A stretch of 64,000 nt of DNA from SZUA-100 sp965248135 (GCA_965248135.1 CBDFIN010000012.1:248001-312000), one strand, 5' to 3'. Shown: positions 32,455-41,983, counted from the stretch's first letter. Program-made: numbers and translations. Notes: generated by a model not told the origin, from the letters alone.

Positions 32455-33288
32455 CTACCAAATCTGGTACCTGAGCCCGAGCCGCACGGCATGAATGCCG
32501 ATATCGCCGTGGTTCACCGAAATGCCTCCACCAATGTCAGGTAACATCGTGCCGTCCATGGCATTGGTGTACTTATATCCTGCATCCAGCTTCAGGTTTT
32601 CCCACAAATCGTAACTGAACCCGGCCATTAGTGCATAGCTGAATCTCCACGATCCATCACCTGAGTAATTAACTGCGGTTGTCGTGCTGGCTGCACCTGC
32701 GCCAGGCGCCGTATAGCGGGAATCGCCGGCAGTATAACATGAATCGGTCACGACACTTGGTCTGGTACATGTTTCCAACGAAACATAATTGTCCCAGGAA
32801 ACATAGCTCGCGCCGATGCCTGCACCGGCATATGGCGTAAAGCCATGATAATTGCCCAGCTCAAAATAGCCATTGGCCATGGTCGACCAGGCACTGAACT
32901 CGGCACTATCCGTTGAGGTACAGGAGCCTTCGACTATCACCCCTCCGGTATCATAAGCACAGCTACCGGCAGTCGAGCCACTAAAATCCGAGGAAAACCG
33001 CTCAATGGTAAAATCGGCCCGGAAATACTTGTTGAACTGGTAGCCAACGCCAATGCCAAAATTGAACCCCTGGTCGAGTTCGGAACTAGTGAATGTATTG
33101 CCCACATATGTGGTATCAAAATCATCCACCCAGTCTATCGAAATATCACCCCGCAAATACCAGCCGCCAAATTCCTCCGGCATTTCCAACCGAGGGAGTT
33201 CATAGTCAAGATCGGCCGCGGGTGCTGAAATTGCTGTCAAACCGACTGCAAAAATACTGGCAGCAACAAGAATACTAAACTTTCCCAC
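32455..33288 (-). CDS. Omp25-like outer-membrane beta-barrel protein 2
   Basis: 277 residues from a GTG with AAGGA 8 bp upstream. Signal peptide (MGKFSILVAASIFAVGLTAI then SAPAAD), FGGWYLRGDISIDWVDDFDT, GIGVGYQFNKYFRADFTIER, YFELGNYHGFTPYAGAGIGA and a final strand VRLGLRYQIW. Close paralogue of the gene at 33336, with which it shares the ELGNYHGFTPY-like strand. 47 bp separate their reading frames. Likely a porin-like surface or structural barrel; no transport role can be assigned. Confidence 0.87.
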   Translation of the reverse strand: MGKFSILVAASIFAVGLTAISAPAADLDYELPRLEMPEEFGGWYLRGDISIDWVDDFDTTYVGNTFTSSELDQGFNFGIGVGYQFNKYFRADFTIERFSSDFSGSTAGSCAYDTGGVIVEGSCTSTDSAEFSAWSTMANGYFELGNYHGFTPYAGAGIGASYVSWDNYVSLETCTRPSVVTDSCYTAGDSRYTAPGAGAASTTTAVNYSGDGSWRFSYALMAGFSYDLWENLKLDAGYKYTNAMDGTMLPDIGGGISVNHGDIGIHAVRLGLRYQIW

Positions 33289-33335
33289 AACCGGTTCCTT
33301 TCTTCACGCGGTGGTTTTGGTGAGGGTGACCTGGC

Positions 33336-34139
33336 CTACCAAATCTGGTAGCGCAGACCCAATTTAAACGCATGAATGTCGATGTCGCCATGGTAACCCT
33401 GGTCGCCAACCAGACCACTTGTGGCGCCAAATCCGAACATCGCACCTTCGCTGATATTGACATAAGAGTATCCGGCGTCGACTTTCATCTTGCTGGTGAT
33501 GTCATAGGAGGCGCCGGCATGCAGACCGTATGCAAAACGCCAGCCTGAGGCCCCTGCATGCGTATCTGACACCAGAACTGCCGGTGTGGCACCACTGCTG
33601 TGGGATTCATCATTGGACATCGATCCCCATTCGACATAGGCGCCACCTATTCCACCGCCCACATAAGGCGTAAAGCCATGATAATTGCCCAGATCGAAAT
33701 AAGCGTTCGCCAAAATCGTCGTAGCGCTGAAGCTGCCCGCTTCATGATAATCGCATACCGCGCCAACCGTTCCATCGGAACAGGCAACACCAAGTGCGGA
33801 TGATCCGGAGAAATCAGCTTCCCAGTAATATGTTCCTGTCCAGTCAACACGGAACCAGTCATTGACCTGATAGCCAACACCACCGCCAAACGTCCAGCTA
33901 TGGTCTATCTCATGGGTATCAAAGGAACCGGTCATCGAAGCTCCCTGAAAATAGCTAATGCCGCTTGTTTCCATCATGGCATAGCCAACATCGCCCCGCA
34001 GATACCATCCACCAAATTTCTCCACCGGCGGCAGTTCAACTATCGGGGGTTCCGGGATCATATCTGCGGCCTCAACCGACAAGACCGAAGCAACAATCGC
34101 AACAACACTTGCGACAGACACAAATCTAAAACTTTTCAT
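33336..34139 (-). CDS. Omp25-like outer-membrane beta-barrel protein 3
   Basis: 267 residues from the ATG at 34139, preferred over the TTG at 34145 because of AAAGGAA spacing. Signal peptide (MKSFRFVSVASVVAIVASVL), then EKFGGWYLRGDVGYAMMETS, FGGGVGYQVNDWFRVDWTGT, ANAYFDLGNYHGFTPYVGGG, SYDITSKMKVDAGYSYVNIS and final FKLGLRYQIW. First gene of the tandem array in transcription order. The upstream gap to the GC-rich repeat probably holds its promoter. Confidence 0.87.
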   Translation of the reverse strand: MKSFRFVSVASVVAIVASVLSVEAADMIPEPPIVELPPVEKFGGWYLRGDVGYAMMETSGISYFQGASMTGSFDTHEIDHSWTFGGGVGYQVNDWFRVDWTGTYYWEADFSGSSALGVACSDGTVGAVCDYHEAGSFSATTILANAYFDLGNYHGFTPYVGGGIGGAYVEWGSMSNDESHSSGATPAVLVSDTHAGASGWRFAYGLHAGASYDITSKMKVDAGYSYVNISEGAMFGFGATSGLVGDQGYHGDIDIHAFKLGLRYQIW

Positions 34140-34421
34140 TGCCAATTTCCTTTCACACTATCCGCCTGGAAATACCGACGTGATTGACGTTGGAACGAAG
34201 TGTGGTCGGAATTGGTTAAGTTGGGATTAACCGTACTTATTCACCATGAAATTTAACCCTAACAAGATCTTAACGGCCACCGGAAAGCTCCTATTTCATT
34301 GATAAGAATACAGTTTTTGGGAATGCTTGGTTTAGTTTTTGGTGATACAAAACTCGTGATTATGAAAGGGGCAAACCAACAACACCTTGCAGTTTCCGCC
34401 GGTGGCTCCGAATTTGACCGA

Positions 34422-34567
34422 CATAGCTGGACACCGTCAAAATGATTCGATCAGTACCCTCTTCGCTTACGGCCAATCCGGGCGCTGCCCTGGCCTCCGC
34501 GGGGGCGGCGCAAAGGCGCCGGTCGCTGCCAGCCAGCGGGATCATAATAAGGTAATCCCGCTATATT
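34422..34567 (+). repeat. GC-rich intergenic repeat, copy c
   Basis: Starts with the block TAGCTGGACACCGTCAAAAT (complement of the 31-bp repeat at 6366), then CTTCGCTTACGGC, CCTCCGCGGGGGCGGCGC, AAAGGCGCCGGTCGCTG, then a hairpin AGCGGGAT and ATCCCGCT (34535-34542, 34555-34562). The part from 34494 on is repeated at 36543-36621. It lies after the 3' end of glmM. The rest of the 594-bp gap 34140-34733 holds no gene I can support. Confidence 0.7.
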
Positions 34568-34733
34568 TGGTTACCGCGGTGTTGAACGAAATTCATCGCC
34601 AAAGCGAATACGCAATTGGCTGCCACTTCGAAACAAAAAATTCTGATGGCTCTGTCAAAAAGACAAAACCCGCTACTGCAGGCGTATCTTACGGCCCGCC
34701 GGACAGTGCAAACCAGCTTAAAGCATGTTGGAA

Positions 34734-36080
34734 TTAGGCCGCGACATCCTTTAGGGCTCCAACAATATCGTTCACCACACCCTCAATAAGATGTTGATCA
34801 TCGCCCTCGGCCATCACCCGGATTAGCGGTTCCGTTCCTGAAGGACGAATAACCAGCCTGCCGGAGTTAGCCAAAACATCATTGCCATGATCGATGGCAT
34901 CGACAACAGATTTGTTTTCAAGCGGCTTGCCATTTTTATAGCGTACGTTCTTCAACACCTGCGGCACGGGTTCAAACCGCTGGCATACTTCACTCACTTT
35001 TTTGTCTTCCGACTGGACAACCGCAAGAACCTGCAGCGCCGCAACCAGCCCATCGCCGGTGGTTGCGTAGTCGGAAAGAACGATGTGGCCAGACTGCTCA
35101 CCGCCGACATTATAACCATGGGCACGCATATGTTCGACAACATAACGATCACCGACCGCCGTGCGGGCCATCGACAGGTTTAAGCTTTGCAAAAAGCGCT
35201 CCAATCCCAGATTGGACATAATCGTTGCGACAATACCGCCAGAGGTCAACCGGTTGTCCTTGTTCCAGGATTCAGCGACAACCGCCATCAACTGGTCGCC
35301 ATTGATGATCTTGCCCTTTTCATCAACAATAATTACCCGATCAGCATCACCGTCAAGAGCAATGCCAATATCCGCCCGAACTTCTCTAACTTTTCTCACC
35401 AGTTTGTGTGGACTTGTAGAGCCGCAATCCTGGTTGATATTTGTACCATTCGGACTGGTGCCGATCTCGACCACTTCCGCACCAAGTTCCCAAAGTGCAG
35501 CAGGCGCCACCTTGTAGGCCGCGCCATTGGAACAATCGATCACAATGCGCAGACCTTCAAGCGAAATATTGCGAGGCAACGTCCGTTTGGCGAATTCGAT
35601 ATACCGGTCATGAACGCCTTCAACCCGTGTGGCTTGACCGATATCACCATTGCCTGCAAGCATTGGTGTCAGGTCTTCGTCAATCATACTTTCTATGCGT
35701 TTTTCGATTTCGTCTGACAGTTTATACCCGGTCGGGCCGAACAATTTGATGCCGTTGTCATGATATGGATTGTGGGAGGCCGACAGCATCACGCCGATAT
35801 CCGCCCGCATTGAGCGGGTCAACATGGCAACAGCTGGTGTTGGCACCGGCCCGAGAAGAAACACATCCATCCCGGCAGCGGTAAAACCGGCAACCAGCGC
35901 ATTTTCCAGCATATAGCCTGAAAGTCTTGTGTCTTTGCCGATAACCACGCGGTGCTTGTGATCGCCCCTCAAAAAGGCCAATCCGGCAGCCATGCCCACC
36001 TTCATTGCAATTTCCGGTGTCATGGGAAATCGATTGGCATACCCGCGTATACCATCGGTCCCGAAATATTGCCTGGCCAT
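34734..36080 (-). CDS. glmM: Phosphoglucosamine mutase
   Basis: Interconverts glucosamine-6-phosphate and glucosamine-1-phosphate for peptidoglycan and lipopolysaccharide precursors. 448 residues from the ATG at 36080 (MARQYFGTDGIRG, with AGGGGAA upstream). Catalytic phosphoserine is Ser102 in VMLSASHNPYHDNG. Metal loop GIALDGDADRVIIVDE, sugar loop GGEQSGHIVLSDYATTGDG, and phosphate loop VIRPSGTEPLIRVMAEGDD near the C terminus. In related genomes glmM follows ftsH; here about 660 bp with a repeat and a possible small gene intervene. Confidence 0.97.
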   Translation of the reverse strand: MARQYFGTDGIRGYANRFPMTPEIAMKVGMAAGLAFLRGDHKHRVVIGKDTRLSGYMLENALVAGFTAAGMDVFLLGPVPTPAVAMLTRSMRADIGVMLSASHNPYHDNGIKLFGPTGYKLSDEIEKRIESMIDEDLTPMLAGNGDIGQATRVEGVHDRYIEFAKRTLPRNISLEGLRIVIDCSNGAAYKVAPAALWELGAEVVEIGTSPNGTNINQDCGSTSPHKLVRKVREVRADIGIALDGDADRVIIVDEKGKIINGDQLMAVVAESWNKDNRLTSGGIVATIMSNLGLERFLQSLNLSMARTAVGDRYVVEHMRAHGYNVGGEQSGHIVLSDYATTGDGLVAALQVLAVVQSEDKKVSEVCQRFEPVPQVLKNVRYKNGKPLENKSVVDAIDHGNDVLANSGRLVIRPSGTEPLIRVMAEGDDQHLIEGVVNDIVGALKDVAA

Positions 36081-36110
36081 AAATTCCCCTGTTTTACTAT
36101 TGAGCGTCAT

Positions 36111-36368
36111 CTAAAATTTCATCGTTGGATCCCGAGAGCAATCGCCTTGATCTGCGTTCTTCAAATATATCTTTATATTATCCAATACCAGTTCTTTGGT
36201 TTCCTGCCTAAATCTCAAAATCCAGGGCTCTCTATTGGTATGCAGATTTGCCCGCTTGTCTTCGTAGCACTCGCCAAACCACGCTAACTTGTCCAACATG
36301 ACCCGATATCGCCACCATACCCCAAATTGATTACCGAATGTATCAAACTTTGTGAATAAATATGTCAA
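36111..36368 (-). CDS. Possible small hypothetical protein upstream of glmM
   Basis: Up to 85 codons, starting at a TTG, so the true start is uncertain. The translation has a protein-like composition (FGVWWRYRVMLDKLAWFGEC, LVLDNIKIYLKNADQGDCSR), with four Trp and no low complexity. It ends 30 bp before the chosen glmM start on the same strand. I recognise no family. It may be a 5'-truncated remnant, because the frame opens only just upstream of the TTG and no good ribosome site is visible. Confidence 0.35.
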   Translation of the reverse strand: MTYLFTKFDTFGNQFGVWWRYRVMLDKLAWFGECYEDKRANLHTNREPWILRFRQETKELVLDNIKIYLKNADQGDCSRDPTMKF

Positions 36369-36542
36369 CTTCGAAAGAATATCACATCAATTCAATTACC
36401 TTGGAGCGATCACACGGTCTTTCGCAATACACTGCGGTGAGAGTATTCCCGCCCAAGCTACAAACTGTTCTTAGAGCTAAACGACCTAAACATGATTCCA
36501 CCATTTGTTCTTTCACTCACAGCCATTTTTGGCTACGCCCAA

Positions 36543-36621
36543 ACCTCCGCGGGGGCGGCGCAAAGGCGCCGGTCGCTGTTCGCTCCTGATAGCGGGATCA
36601 TAATGAAGTAATCCCGCCATA
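36543..36621 (+). repeat. GC-rich intergenic repeat, copy d
   Basis: CCTCCGCGGGGGCGGCGCAA and the following AGGCGCCGGTCGCTG are identical to 34494-34528. Then comes AGCGGGATCATAATGAAGTA and ATCCCGC, the same hairpin as in copy c. It lies in the gap between ftsH and glmM, in direct orientation to copy c. Confidence 0.75.
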
Positions 36622-36744
36622 TATATCCAGTTACGCAACTCGCCTGCCGTGATCGCAGTCATTGCAATCCTATTCTTCCAAAGTGAAAACCTGAACGAAA
36701 AATACTCTCGACAATTTGGATTTCAGTTTACCAAAATGATCAGA

Positions 36745-38679
36745 TCAGGAAGGCTGCGGCTCCATTTCGCCGGTATCGGGTGCATCATCCTTGCCATTGC
36801 GTGCCGTCGCTCCGGTTGTCGGCACGGCGGATCCACGTGATGGTGGTGTGTCATCGCCTGAATCCCTTGATGGCTGCTTACCGGCTAGGAGTTCCTTGAT
36901 CTCGTCACCGGTGAGCGTTTCATATTCGAGCAATCCTTTAGCCAGGATTTCAAGACCCTTCTTCTTTTTGGTAAGAATTGTCTTAGCGACATTGAAACCG
37001 TCATCCACCAGCCGCCGGACTTCGACGTCGATTGTTTGTGCGGTTTCTTCGGAGACATTTTTTTGCTGAGCAACCGAATGACCGAGGAAAACCTCCTGCT
37101 GGTTTTCTCCGTAAGAAACCTTGCCCAGCTTGTCGGAATAACCCCACTGGGTCACCATGGCGCGGGCAAGTTTGGTTGCCTGTTCGATATCGGAGGCAGC
37201 GCCCGAGGTTACGTTTTTCTTGCCGAAAGTCAGCTCCTCGGCCACCCGTCCGCCCATCATGATGGCCAGACGTGAGGTCATCTGTTCAAAGGACATCGAA
37301 ATTTCGTCACGCTCGGGCAACTGCATGACCATACCAAGTGCCCGGCCACGCGGAATTATCGTCGCCTTGTGAACCGGATGGGCCGAAGGTACCGACAACG
37401 CCACCAGCGCATGGCCGGCCTCGTGATAAGCCGTGTTGCGCTTTTCTTCCTCGCTCATCGCCATTGACCGGCGTTCAGCGCCCATCATCACCTTGTCCTT
37501 GGCGTCCTCAAATTCTTGTGCCGTGACCATCCGCTTTTCACGTCTGGCGGCAAGAAGTGCCGCCTCATTGACCAGATTGGCAAGGTCAGCACCCGAAAAT
37601 CCCGGTGTACCGCGGGCTACGACCTTCAAGTCAACATTGGGGGCCAGCGGCACATTACGGGAATGAACGCGCAGAATTTTCTCCCGTCCCATGATGTCCG
37701 GGTTGGGCACAACCACCTGACGGTCAAAACGCCCAGGCCGCAACAATGCCGGGTCCAGAACGTCCGGTCGGTTAGTTGCGGCAATCAGGATGATGCCTTC
37801 ATTGGTTTCAAAACCGTCCATTTCAACCAGCAACTGATTGAGGGTCTGCTCACGCTCGTCATTGCCACCGCCGAGGCCGGCGCCTCGGTGACGGCCAACC
37901 GCATCAATTTCATCGATAAAGATAATGCAGGGCGCATTCTTTTTTGCCTGTTCGAACATGTCGCGCACCCGACTGGCGCCAACGCCGACAAACATCTCGA
38001 CAAAATCCGATCCGGAAATCGAAAAGAAGGGCACGGCCGCTTCGCCTGCCACTGAACGCGCAAGCAGCGTCTTGCCGGTTCCAGGGGGGCCGACAAGCAG
38101 CACGCCGTGGGGCATTTTGCCTCCAAGGCGTTGAAATTTTTGCGGATCGCGCAAAAATTCGACCACTTCAACCAGATCTTCCTTGGCCTCATCTACGCCG
38201 GCAACATCTTCAAAGGTCACCTTGGCATGGGCCTCGGTCAAAAGTTTGGCCTTTGATTTGCCAAAACCCATCGCCTTGCCGTTGCCGGCCTGCATTTGAC
38301 GCATGATAAATATCCACACGCCGATAAGCAGGATCATCGGCAACCAGTTCAGCAGATAGCCAAAAAACGAGTTCTCCGCATCCGCTTCGGGCCGCGCATT
38401 GATCGCCACCCTCTTTGCTTCCAGCCGTTTGACCAGTTCAGGATCATCTGGAGAGTAGGTCTGGAACCGTCCCGAATTATCATTGTAGGACCCGGTTATT
38501 TCGTTACCGGTAATGGTCACCGATTTGATTCGGTCATTCCTGACCGCCTCAAGAAATTGCGAATAACCAATTTCCGTCGTTTGCCCACGTTGCTTGGGCG
38601 CTTGAAATAATTGAAACAGGGCGATCAACAAAAGGGCGATCAATCCCCACAGGGCGAGATTGCGATAATTCGGATTCAT
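36745..38679 (-). CDS. ftsH: ATP-dependent zinc metalloprotease FtsH
   Basis: Membrane-bound AAA protease for quality control and regulated turnover (RpoH, LpxC in other bacteria). 644 residues. Two N-terminal membrane helices (LALWGLIALLLIALFQLF and LLNWLPMILLIGVWIFIMRQ) flank a periplasmic part. The AAA domain has Walker A GPPGTGKTLLARSVAGEAA (about 194-212), Walker B CIIFIDEIDAVGRHRGAG and the SRH region ATNRPDVLDPALLRPGRFDR. The zinc site is HEAGH in NTAYHEAGHALVAL (about 417). Ends in a disordered Pro/Gly/Asp-rich tail. Follows tilS by 144 bp. Confidence 0.97.
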   Translation of the reverse strand: MNPNYRNLALWGLIALLLIALFQLFQAPKQRGQTTEIGYSQFLEAVRNDRIKSVTITGNEITGSYNDNSGRFQTYSPDDPELVKRLEAKRVAINARPEADAENSFFGYLLNWLPMILLIGVWIFIMRQMQAGNGKAMGFGKSKAKLLTEAHAKVTFEDVAGVDEAKEDLVEVVEFLRDPQKFQRLGGKMPHGVLLVGPPGTGKTLLARSVAGEAAVPFFSISGSDFVEMFVGVGASRVRDMFEQAKKNAPCIIFIDEIDAVGRHRGAGLGGGNDEREQTLNQLLVEMDGFETNEGIILIAATNRPDVLDPALLRPGRFDRQVVVPNPDIMGREKILRVHSRNVPLAPNVDLKVVARGTPGFSGADLANLVNEAALLAARREKRMVTAQEFEDAKDKVMMGAERRSMAMSEEEKRNTAYHEAGHALVALSVPSAHPVHKATIIPRGRALGMVMQLPERDEISMSFEQMTSRLAIMMGGRVAEELTFGKKNVTSGAASDIEQATKLARAMVTQWGYSDKLGKVSYGENQQEVFLGHSVAQQKNVSEETAQTIDVEVRRLVDDGFNVAKTILTKKKKGLEILAKGLLEYETLTGDEIKELLAGKQPSRDSGDDTPPSRGSAVPTTGATARNGKDDAPDTGEMEPQPS

Positions 38680-38823
38680 GAACTATTCCTGGTTGAATGC
38701 TGTTGCATGTGGTGCCGTCCCGGTGCCACGCTATCGTCAAAGATAAGGCTCAATGTGGCCGCTGCCAAGATGCAAGGGCAAAATAGCCTCAATTCCTGAT
38801 ATTATGCTTTACGCTCATCGCTA

Positions 38824-40254
38824 TCAAGAACAATCGGCAGGGCTGCAATGAAATGCCGACGTCCGGATCGCACTGATCGCCTCAAACAATGTAAAATCAC
38901 AATGCGGCAAAAACATTTCCAGCGCTGGTGACCATAAAACAACCTCGGGCCTGTCAAAGCCTGGCGTACTCCATCCTGCCATCGGCGCATGGACCGGCCT
39001 GCCGTTTAAAAACAAGGCGGGCTGCGACCGCAACGCCCTGCGCGAAGCGCCAGTCAGGTGTCTTCCCATACTCTTTTCAACATGTTGAACACCAGCAAGA
39101 CCCAAAGCGCCCATAACAAGTGGTTGCAAGAGATGGTGGCGGCTAAAATGATAGACAATCCTGCCGTCCCACGGGCAACTAAGCGCCGTTTCATTGGTGA
39201 CCCCGACTTCGGGCAGATTTCGATTTTCGCGCCAAATCCTGACCGTTTCATGATCTCTTTCGATTACTGCAGAACCCAAAGTATGCCGGTCTCTACCGGT
39301 GCTTGTAAGTGCTGTCACAAGATTTTTGGCTTTATCCTTGGAGACAAAATATTTGCGGCCACCCGCAACCGCTACCAACACGCGTATGAGCAATATCAAT
39401 GTTTGCTCCGAAATTTTTTCAACCGCTTGACGACGCATCAACAAGACCCCTGATTGGTCACATCGTACATTTTCAGTGATTGCCTCAGCGCAGCGTTCGG
39501 CAAGTCTTTGCCGATGGATGGCAACGTTGTCGGCGAATTTTTCGATTTGATAGGCTGTTGGATATTTTGTTGGATGAGCTGCAAGTTTCTTGCGCCAGCG
39601 TATCCGCTCGTAGCGATCATCCTCATTGCTTGGATCGTCAATCCAGTTGACACCCATTCGTTCGAGAAACAGCTGCAATTTGGCCCGGGCGACCGACAGC
39701 ACCGGGCGATGCAATGTAATCTGTTCGAAGCCGGGCGGTCCAAGATAGAAAACAACAGGGCGAATACCGGCAAGACCGTGGTTAATGGTGTCATCAGGCG
39801 CTTCGTCAAAACCATCGAAGCCAAGTCTTTCTGCCCGCATCATAATGGTCTCGCGCTGATCGTCGCGGTTGTGCCCCAATACAATTGCCGTGGCGCCAAT
39901 TGACGCGGCTATTTCGGCAAGCATCGCGTAGCGCGTTTCTCTGGATTTTTCAGATAATGCACTCCTGGGCTTCGCGCCCTGCCATTTCCTGACAATGTGC
40001 CGCAAGCCAAGATTTCTCGCCAGACTGCCGACATAGCGCGCCTCATCGGCTGATTCCCGCCGCAATCCGTGATCGATTGTCGCCACCGTGAGCTTTGGCC
40101 CTGGGCAAGTGGTTGACCAGTCATTCAGCAGATACATCATCGCCAGCGAATCGCTTCCGCCGGAAACCGCCACCAGCAAGTGCGTTTCGCTGCTCAAAGC
40201 TTCAAACAGCAAGTCAAGATTGTAGCCAAAATATTTTGAACTGTTGGTTTGCAC
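38824..40254 (-). CDS. tilS: tRNA(Ile)-lysidine synthase
   Basis: Converts the CAU anticodon wobble C of tRNA-Ile2 to lysidine using ATP and lysine. 476 residues from a GTG. N-terminal PP-loop HLLVAVSGGSDSLAMMYLL (SGGSDS, about 30-48), LTVATIDHGLRRESADEARY (about 55-74), GHNRDDQRETIMMR (catalytic His/Asp region, 'HxxDD' variant). C-terminal part less conserved, as usual. It sits between cpoB and ftsH, the standard alphaproteobacterial order, 29 bp after cpoB. Confidence 0.92.
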   Translation of the reverse strand: MQTNSSKYFGYNLDLLFEALSSETHLLVAVSGGSDSLAMMYLLNDWSTTCPGPKLTVATIDHGLRRESADEARYVGSLARNLGLRHIVRKWQGAKPRSALSEKSRETRYAMLAEIAASIGATAIVLGHNRDDQRETIMMRAERLGFDGFDEAPDDTINHGLAGIRPVVFYLGPPGFEQITLHRPVLSVARAKLQLFLERMGVNWIDDPSNEDDRYERIRWRKKLAAHPTKYPTAYQIEKFADNVAIHRQRLAERCAEAITENVRCDQSGVLLMRRQAVEKISEQTLILLIRVLVAVAGGRKYFVSKDKAKNLVTALTSTGRDRHTLGSAVIERDHETVRIWRENRNLPEVGVTNETALSCPWDGRIVYHFSRHHLLQPLVMGALGLAGVQHVEKSMGRHLTGASRRALRSQPALFLNGRPVHAPMAGWSTPGFDRPEVVLWSPALEMFLPHCDFTLFEAISAIRTSAFHCSPADCS

Positions 40255-40283
40255 GGGGTCGATTGAACCTTGGGGTCGGGCTG

Positions 40284-41348
40284 TTAGCAGCGCGCACCAT
40301 CGCGTTCGGCTGCCACGCGTGACTGGATTTTCTCACCCGCCGACGGATATTGTTTCAGCACTTCCGCATAGGTGGCGCAGGCAATCTCGCGATGGTTCAG
40401 GCCCGCCATGGCAAGCCCCAGGCGCAACATCGTGTCGGCCGCCCGTGTGGCATCCGGATAGCTGTTGTGGGTGTCGAGAAATACTGTCGCAGCGGCATGG
40501 AATTCACCACGGGCAAATAGCGCACGGCCCAGCCAGTACTGGGTTTCCGGGCGGCTTTCATCTTCTGGAAATGCTTCTATCTGACCGCGCAAAGCACGCT
40601 CAGCAAGAGCATATTCACCGGCATCATAGTGATCACGACCCAGGGCCAGCAACTGCGCCGGTGCCATTTCGCTTGCGATACTACTGACATTGCCGCCGCC
40701 AACATCGACCGAACGGTCCAGCACCTTGGTCAGATCCATTGGCTTGCCGACGGCACTGTCGATGACATTACCGCTGGCATCGAATTTCAAAGTGCCGAGA
40801 TTGCGTGGTGGCGTTCCCAGTATACGGCTGGCCTTTTCGATTGTCGGGCTTAAAACATTACCGCCCGAGGACCGGTCTGTGGTCTTGTCCTCAGACGGTT
40901 GCGATTTTCCCAGGCGCCGGTCTCCGCCGTTTGTTGTTGCCAATTTCCTCGGCCCATCCGCGCTGACAGCTCCACTTGCATCGGACCGTTTTTCTTCCAG
41001 TTCCTGAAAGCGGAACTCGTTGTCCTCCTGTATCTTGCGCATTTGTTCCTGTAGCTGCAGCAATTGGAACGTCAATTCCTCGACCTGGCCGTTTAACCGC
41101 CTGATTCGTTCCTGCATTTCATTGACCCGGTGGGCATTTTCAGATGCCGACTGGGCCAATTTTACAGTGTTTGCCGGTTTGTTGGCAGCGGCTTCATCTC
41201 GAGCACTTGATAATATAGGTCTCACAATCCCGCCATTGCGTGCGCGATCCTGCCGGCTTCCCTCCCCGCTGATTACCAGGGCGTTGGCCAATTGCGGCAT
41301 CATAAGTGCAGCGCTCACCACCCCTGCAAGCAGAAATTTTTGCTTCAT
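40284..41348 (-). CDS. cpoB: Cell division coordinator CpoB (YbgF)
   Basis: Periplasmic partner of Tol-Pal that coordinates peptidoglycan synthesis with outer-membrane constriction. 354 residues from the ATG at 41348. Signal peptide (MKQKFLLAGVVSAALMMPQL, ANA), N-terminal trimerising coiled coil (VNEMQERIRRLNGQVEELTF, QLLQLQEQMRKIQEDNEFRF, about 65-110), a disordered linker, then tandem TPRs (about 225-345; GRDHYDAGEYALAERALRGQ, TQYWLGRALFARGEFHAAAT). It follows pal with a terminator-like hairpin between them. Confidence 0.93.
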   Translation of the reverse strand: MKQKFLLAGVVSAALMMPQLANALVISGEGSRQDRARNGGIVRPILSSARDEAAANKPANTVKLAQSASENAHRVNEMQERIRRLNGQVEELTFQLLQLQEQMRKIQEDNEFRFQELEEKRSDASGAVSADGPRKLATTNGGDRRLGKSQPSEDKTTDRSSGGNVLSPTIEKASRILGTPPRNLGTLKFDASGNVIDSAVGKPMDLTKVLDRSVDVGGGNVSSIASEMAPAQLLALGRDHYDAGEYALAERALRGQIEAFPEDESRPETQYWLGRALFARGEFHAAATVFLDTHNSYPDATRAADTMLRLGLAMAGLNHREIACATYAEVLKQYPSAGEKIQSRVAAERDGARC

Positions 41349-41417
41349 CCCCAACTCCTCATCTTGTTTTGACACCGGTCCGGCACCCTAACCAATATCT
41401 CTTGAACACAGCATGAA

Positions 41418-41448
41418 TAAAAACGGCGGCCACATTTGGACCGCCGCT
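41418..41448 (-). terminator. Terminator or attenuator hairpin between pal and cpoB
   Basis: On the reverse strand a GC-rich stem (AGCGGCGGTCC, loop AAATGT, GGCCGCCG with a small bulge) is followed by TTTTTATT. It lies 41-71 bp after the pal stop. It would stop or reduce read-through from pal into cpoB. Confidence 0.7.
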
Positions 41449-41488
41449 ATCCTCACTATCTAAGAGCCCGTCTTGAAAGTCCTGACGG

Positions 41489-41983
41489 TTAACTCGACGG
41501 TCCCCTCAACAAGGTTACAGCACGACGGTTTCGAGACCAGCATGATATGTCATTGCAGACCGCTACCGGACGTTCCTTGCCGAACGAAATTGTCTTGATG
41601 CGGCTACGGGCAATTCCCTTGGCAACAAGATAGCTGCGGGTTGCAGCTGCTCTTCTTGCGCCGAGCGCCAGATTATATTCGCGTGTCCCGCGCTCATCGG
41701 CATGGCCCTCAATGGTGATCGGATAGCGCTGGTAGCGGGCCAACCATGTCGCCTGACGGTCAAGCGTTGTTCTTGATGCGGCTATGAGTGATGATGAGTC
41801 GGTTTCAAAGAATATCCTGTCACCCACATTGACGGTGAAATCTTGCTTGGAACCGGGTGCCGCCGAATTCAAACCAAGGTCTGCTGCGGTATTCGGCACC
41901 TTCTTCTTTGATGCGCAACCGGTCAGACCAACCATGACGGCAATCGCCAATGCGGCTATTGCTTTCGACGCTGATAATTGCAA
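41489..41983 (-). CDS. pal: Peptidoglycan-associated lipoprotein Pal
   Basis: Outer-membrane lipoprotein binding peptidoglycan through an OmpA-like domain and TolB in the Tol-Pal machine. 164 residues from a TTG with GGGAG upstream. Lipobox VMVGLTGC (Cys about 22), linker, then OmpA domain (about 55-160): FFETDSSSLIAASRTTLDRQ, ITIEGHADERGTREYNLALG (peptidoglycan-binding loop), ARRAAATRSYLVAKGI, TISFGKERPV and NRRAVTLL. tolB normally lies directly upstream on the same strand; here it is absent and found at 57151-58500 on the other strand. Confidence 0.96.
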   Translation of the reverse strand: MQLSASKAIAALAIAVMVGLTGCASKKKVPNTAADLGLNSAAPGSKQDFTVNVGDRIFFETDSSSLIAASRTTLDRQATWLARYQRYPITIEGHADERGTREYNLALGARRAAATRSYLVAKGIARSRIKTISFGKERPVAVCNDISCWSRNRRAVTLLRGPSS

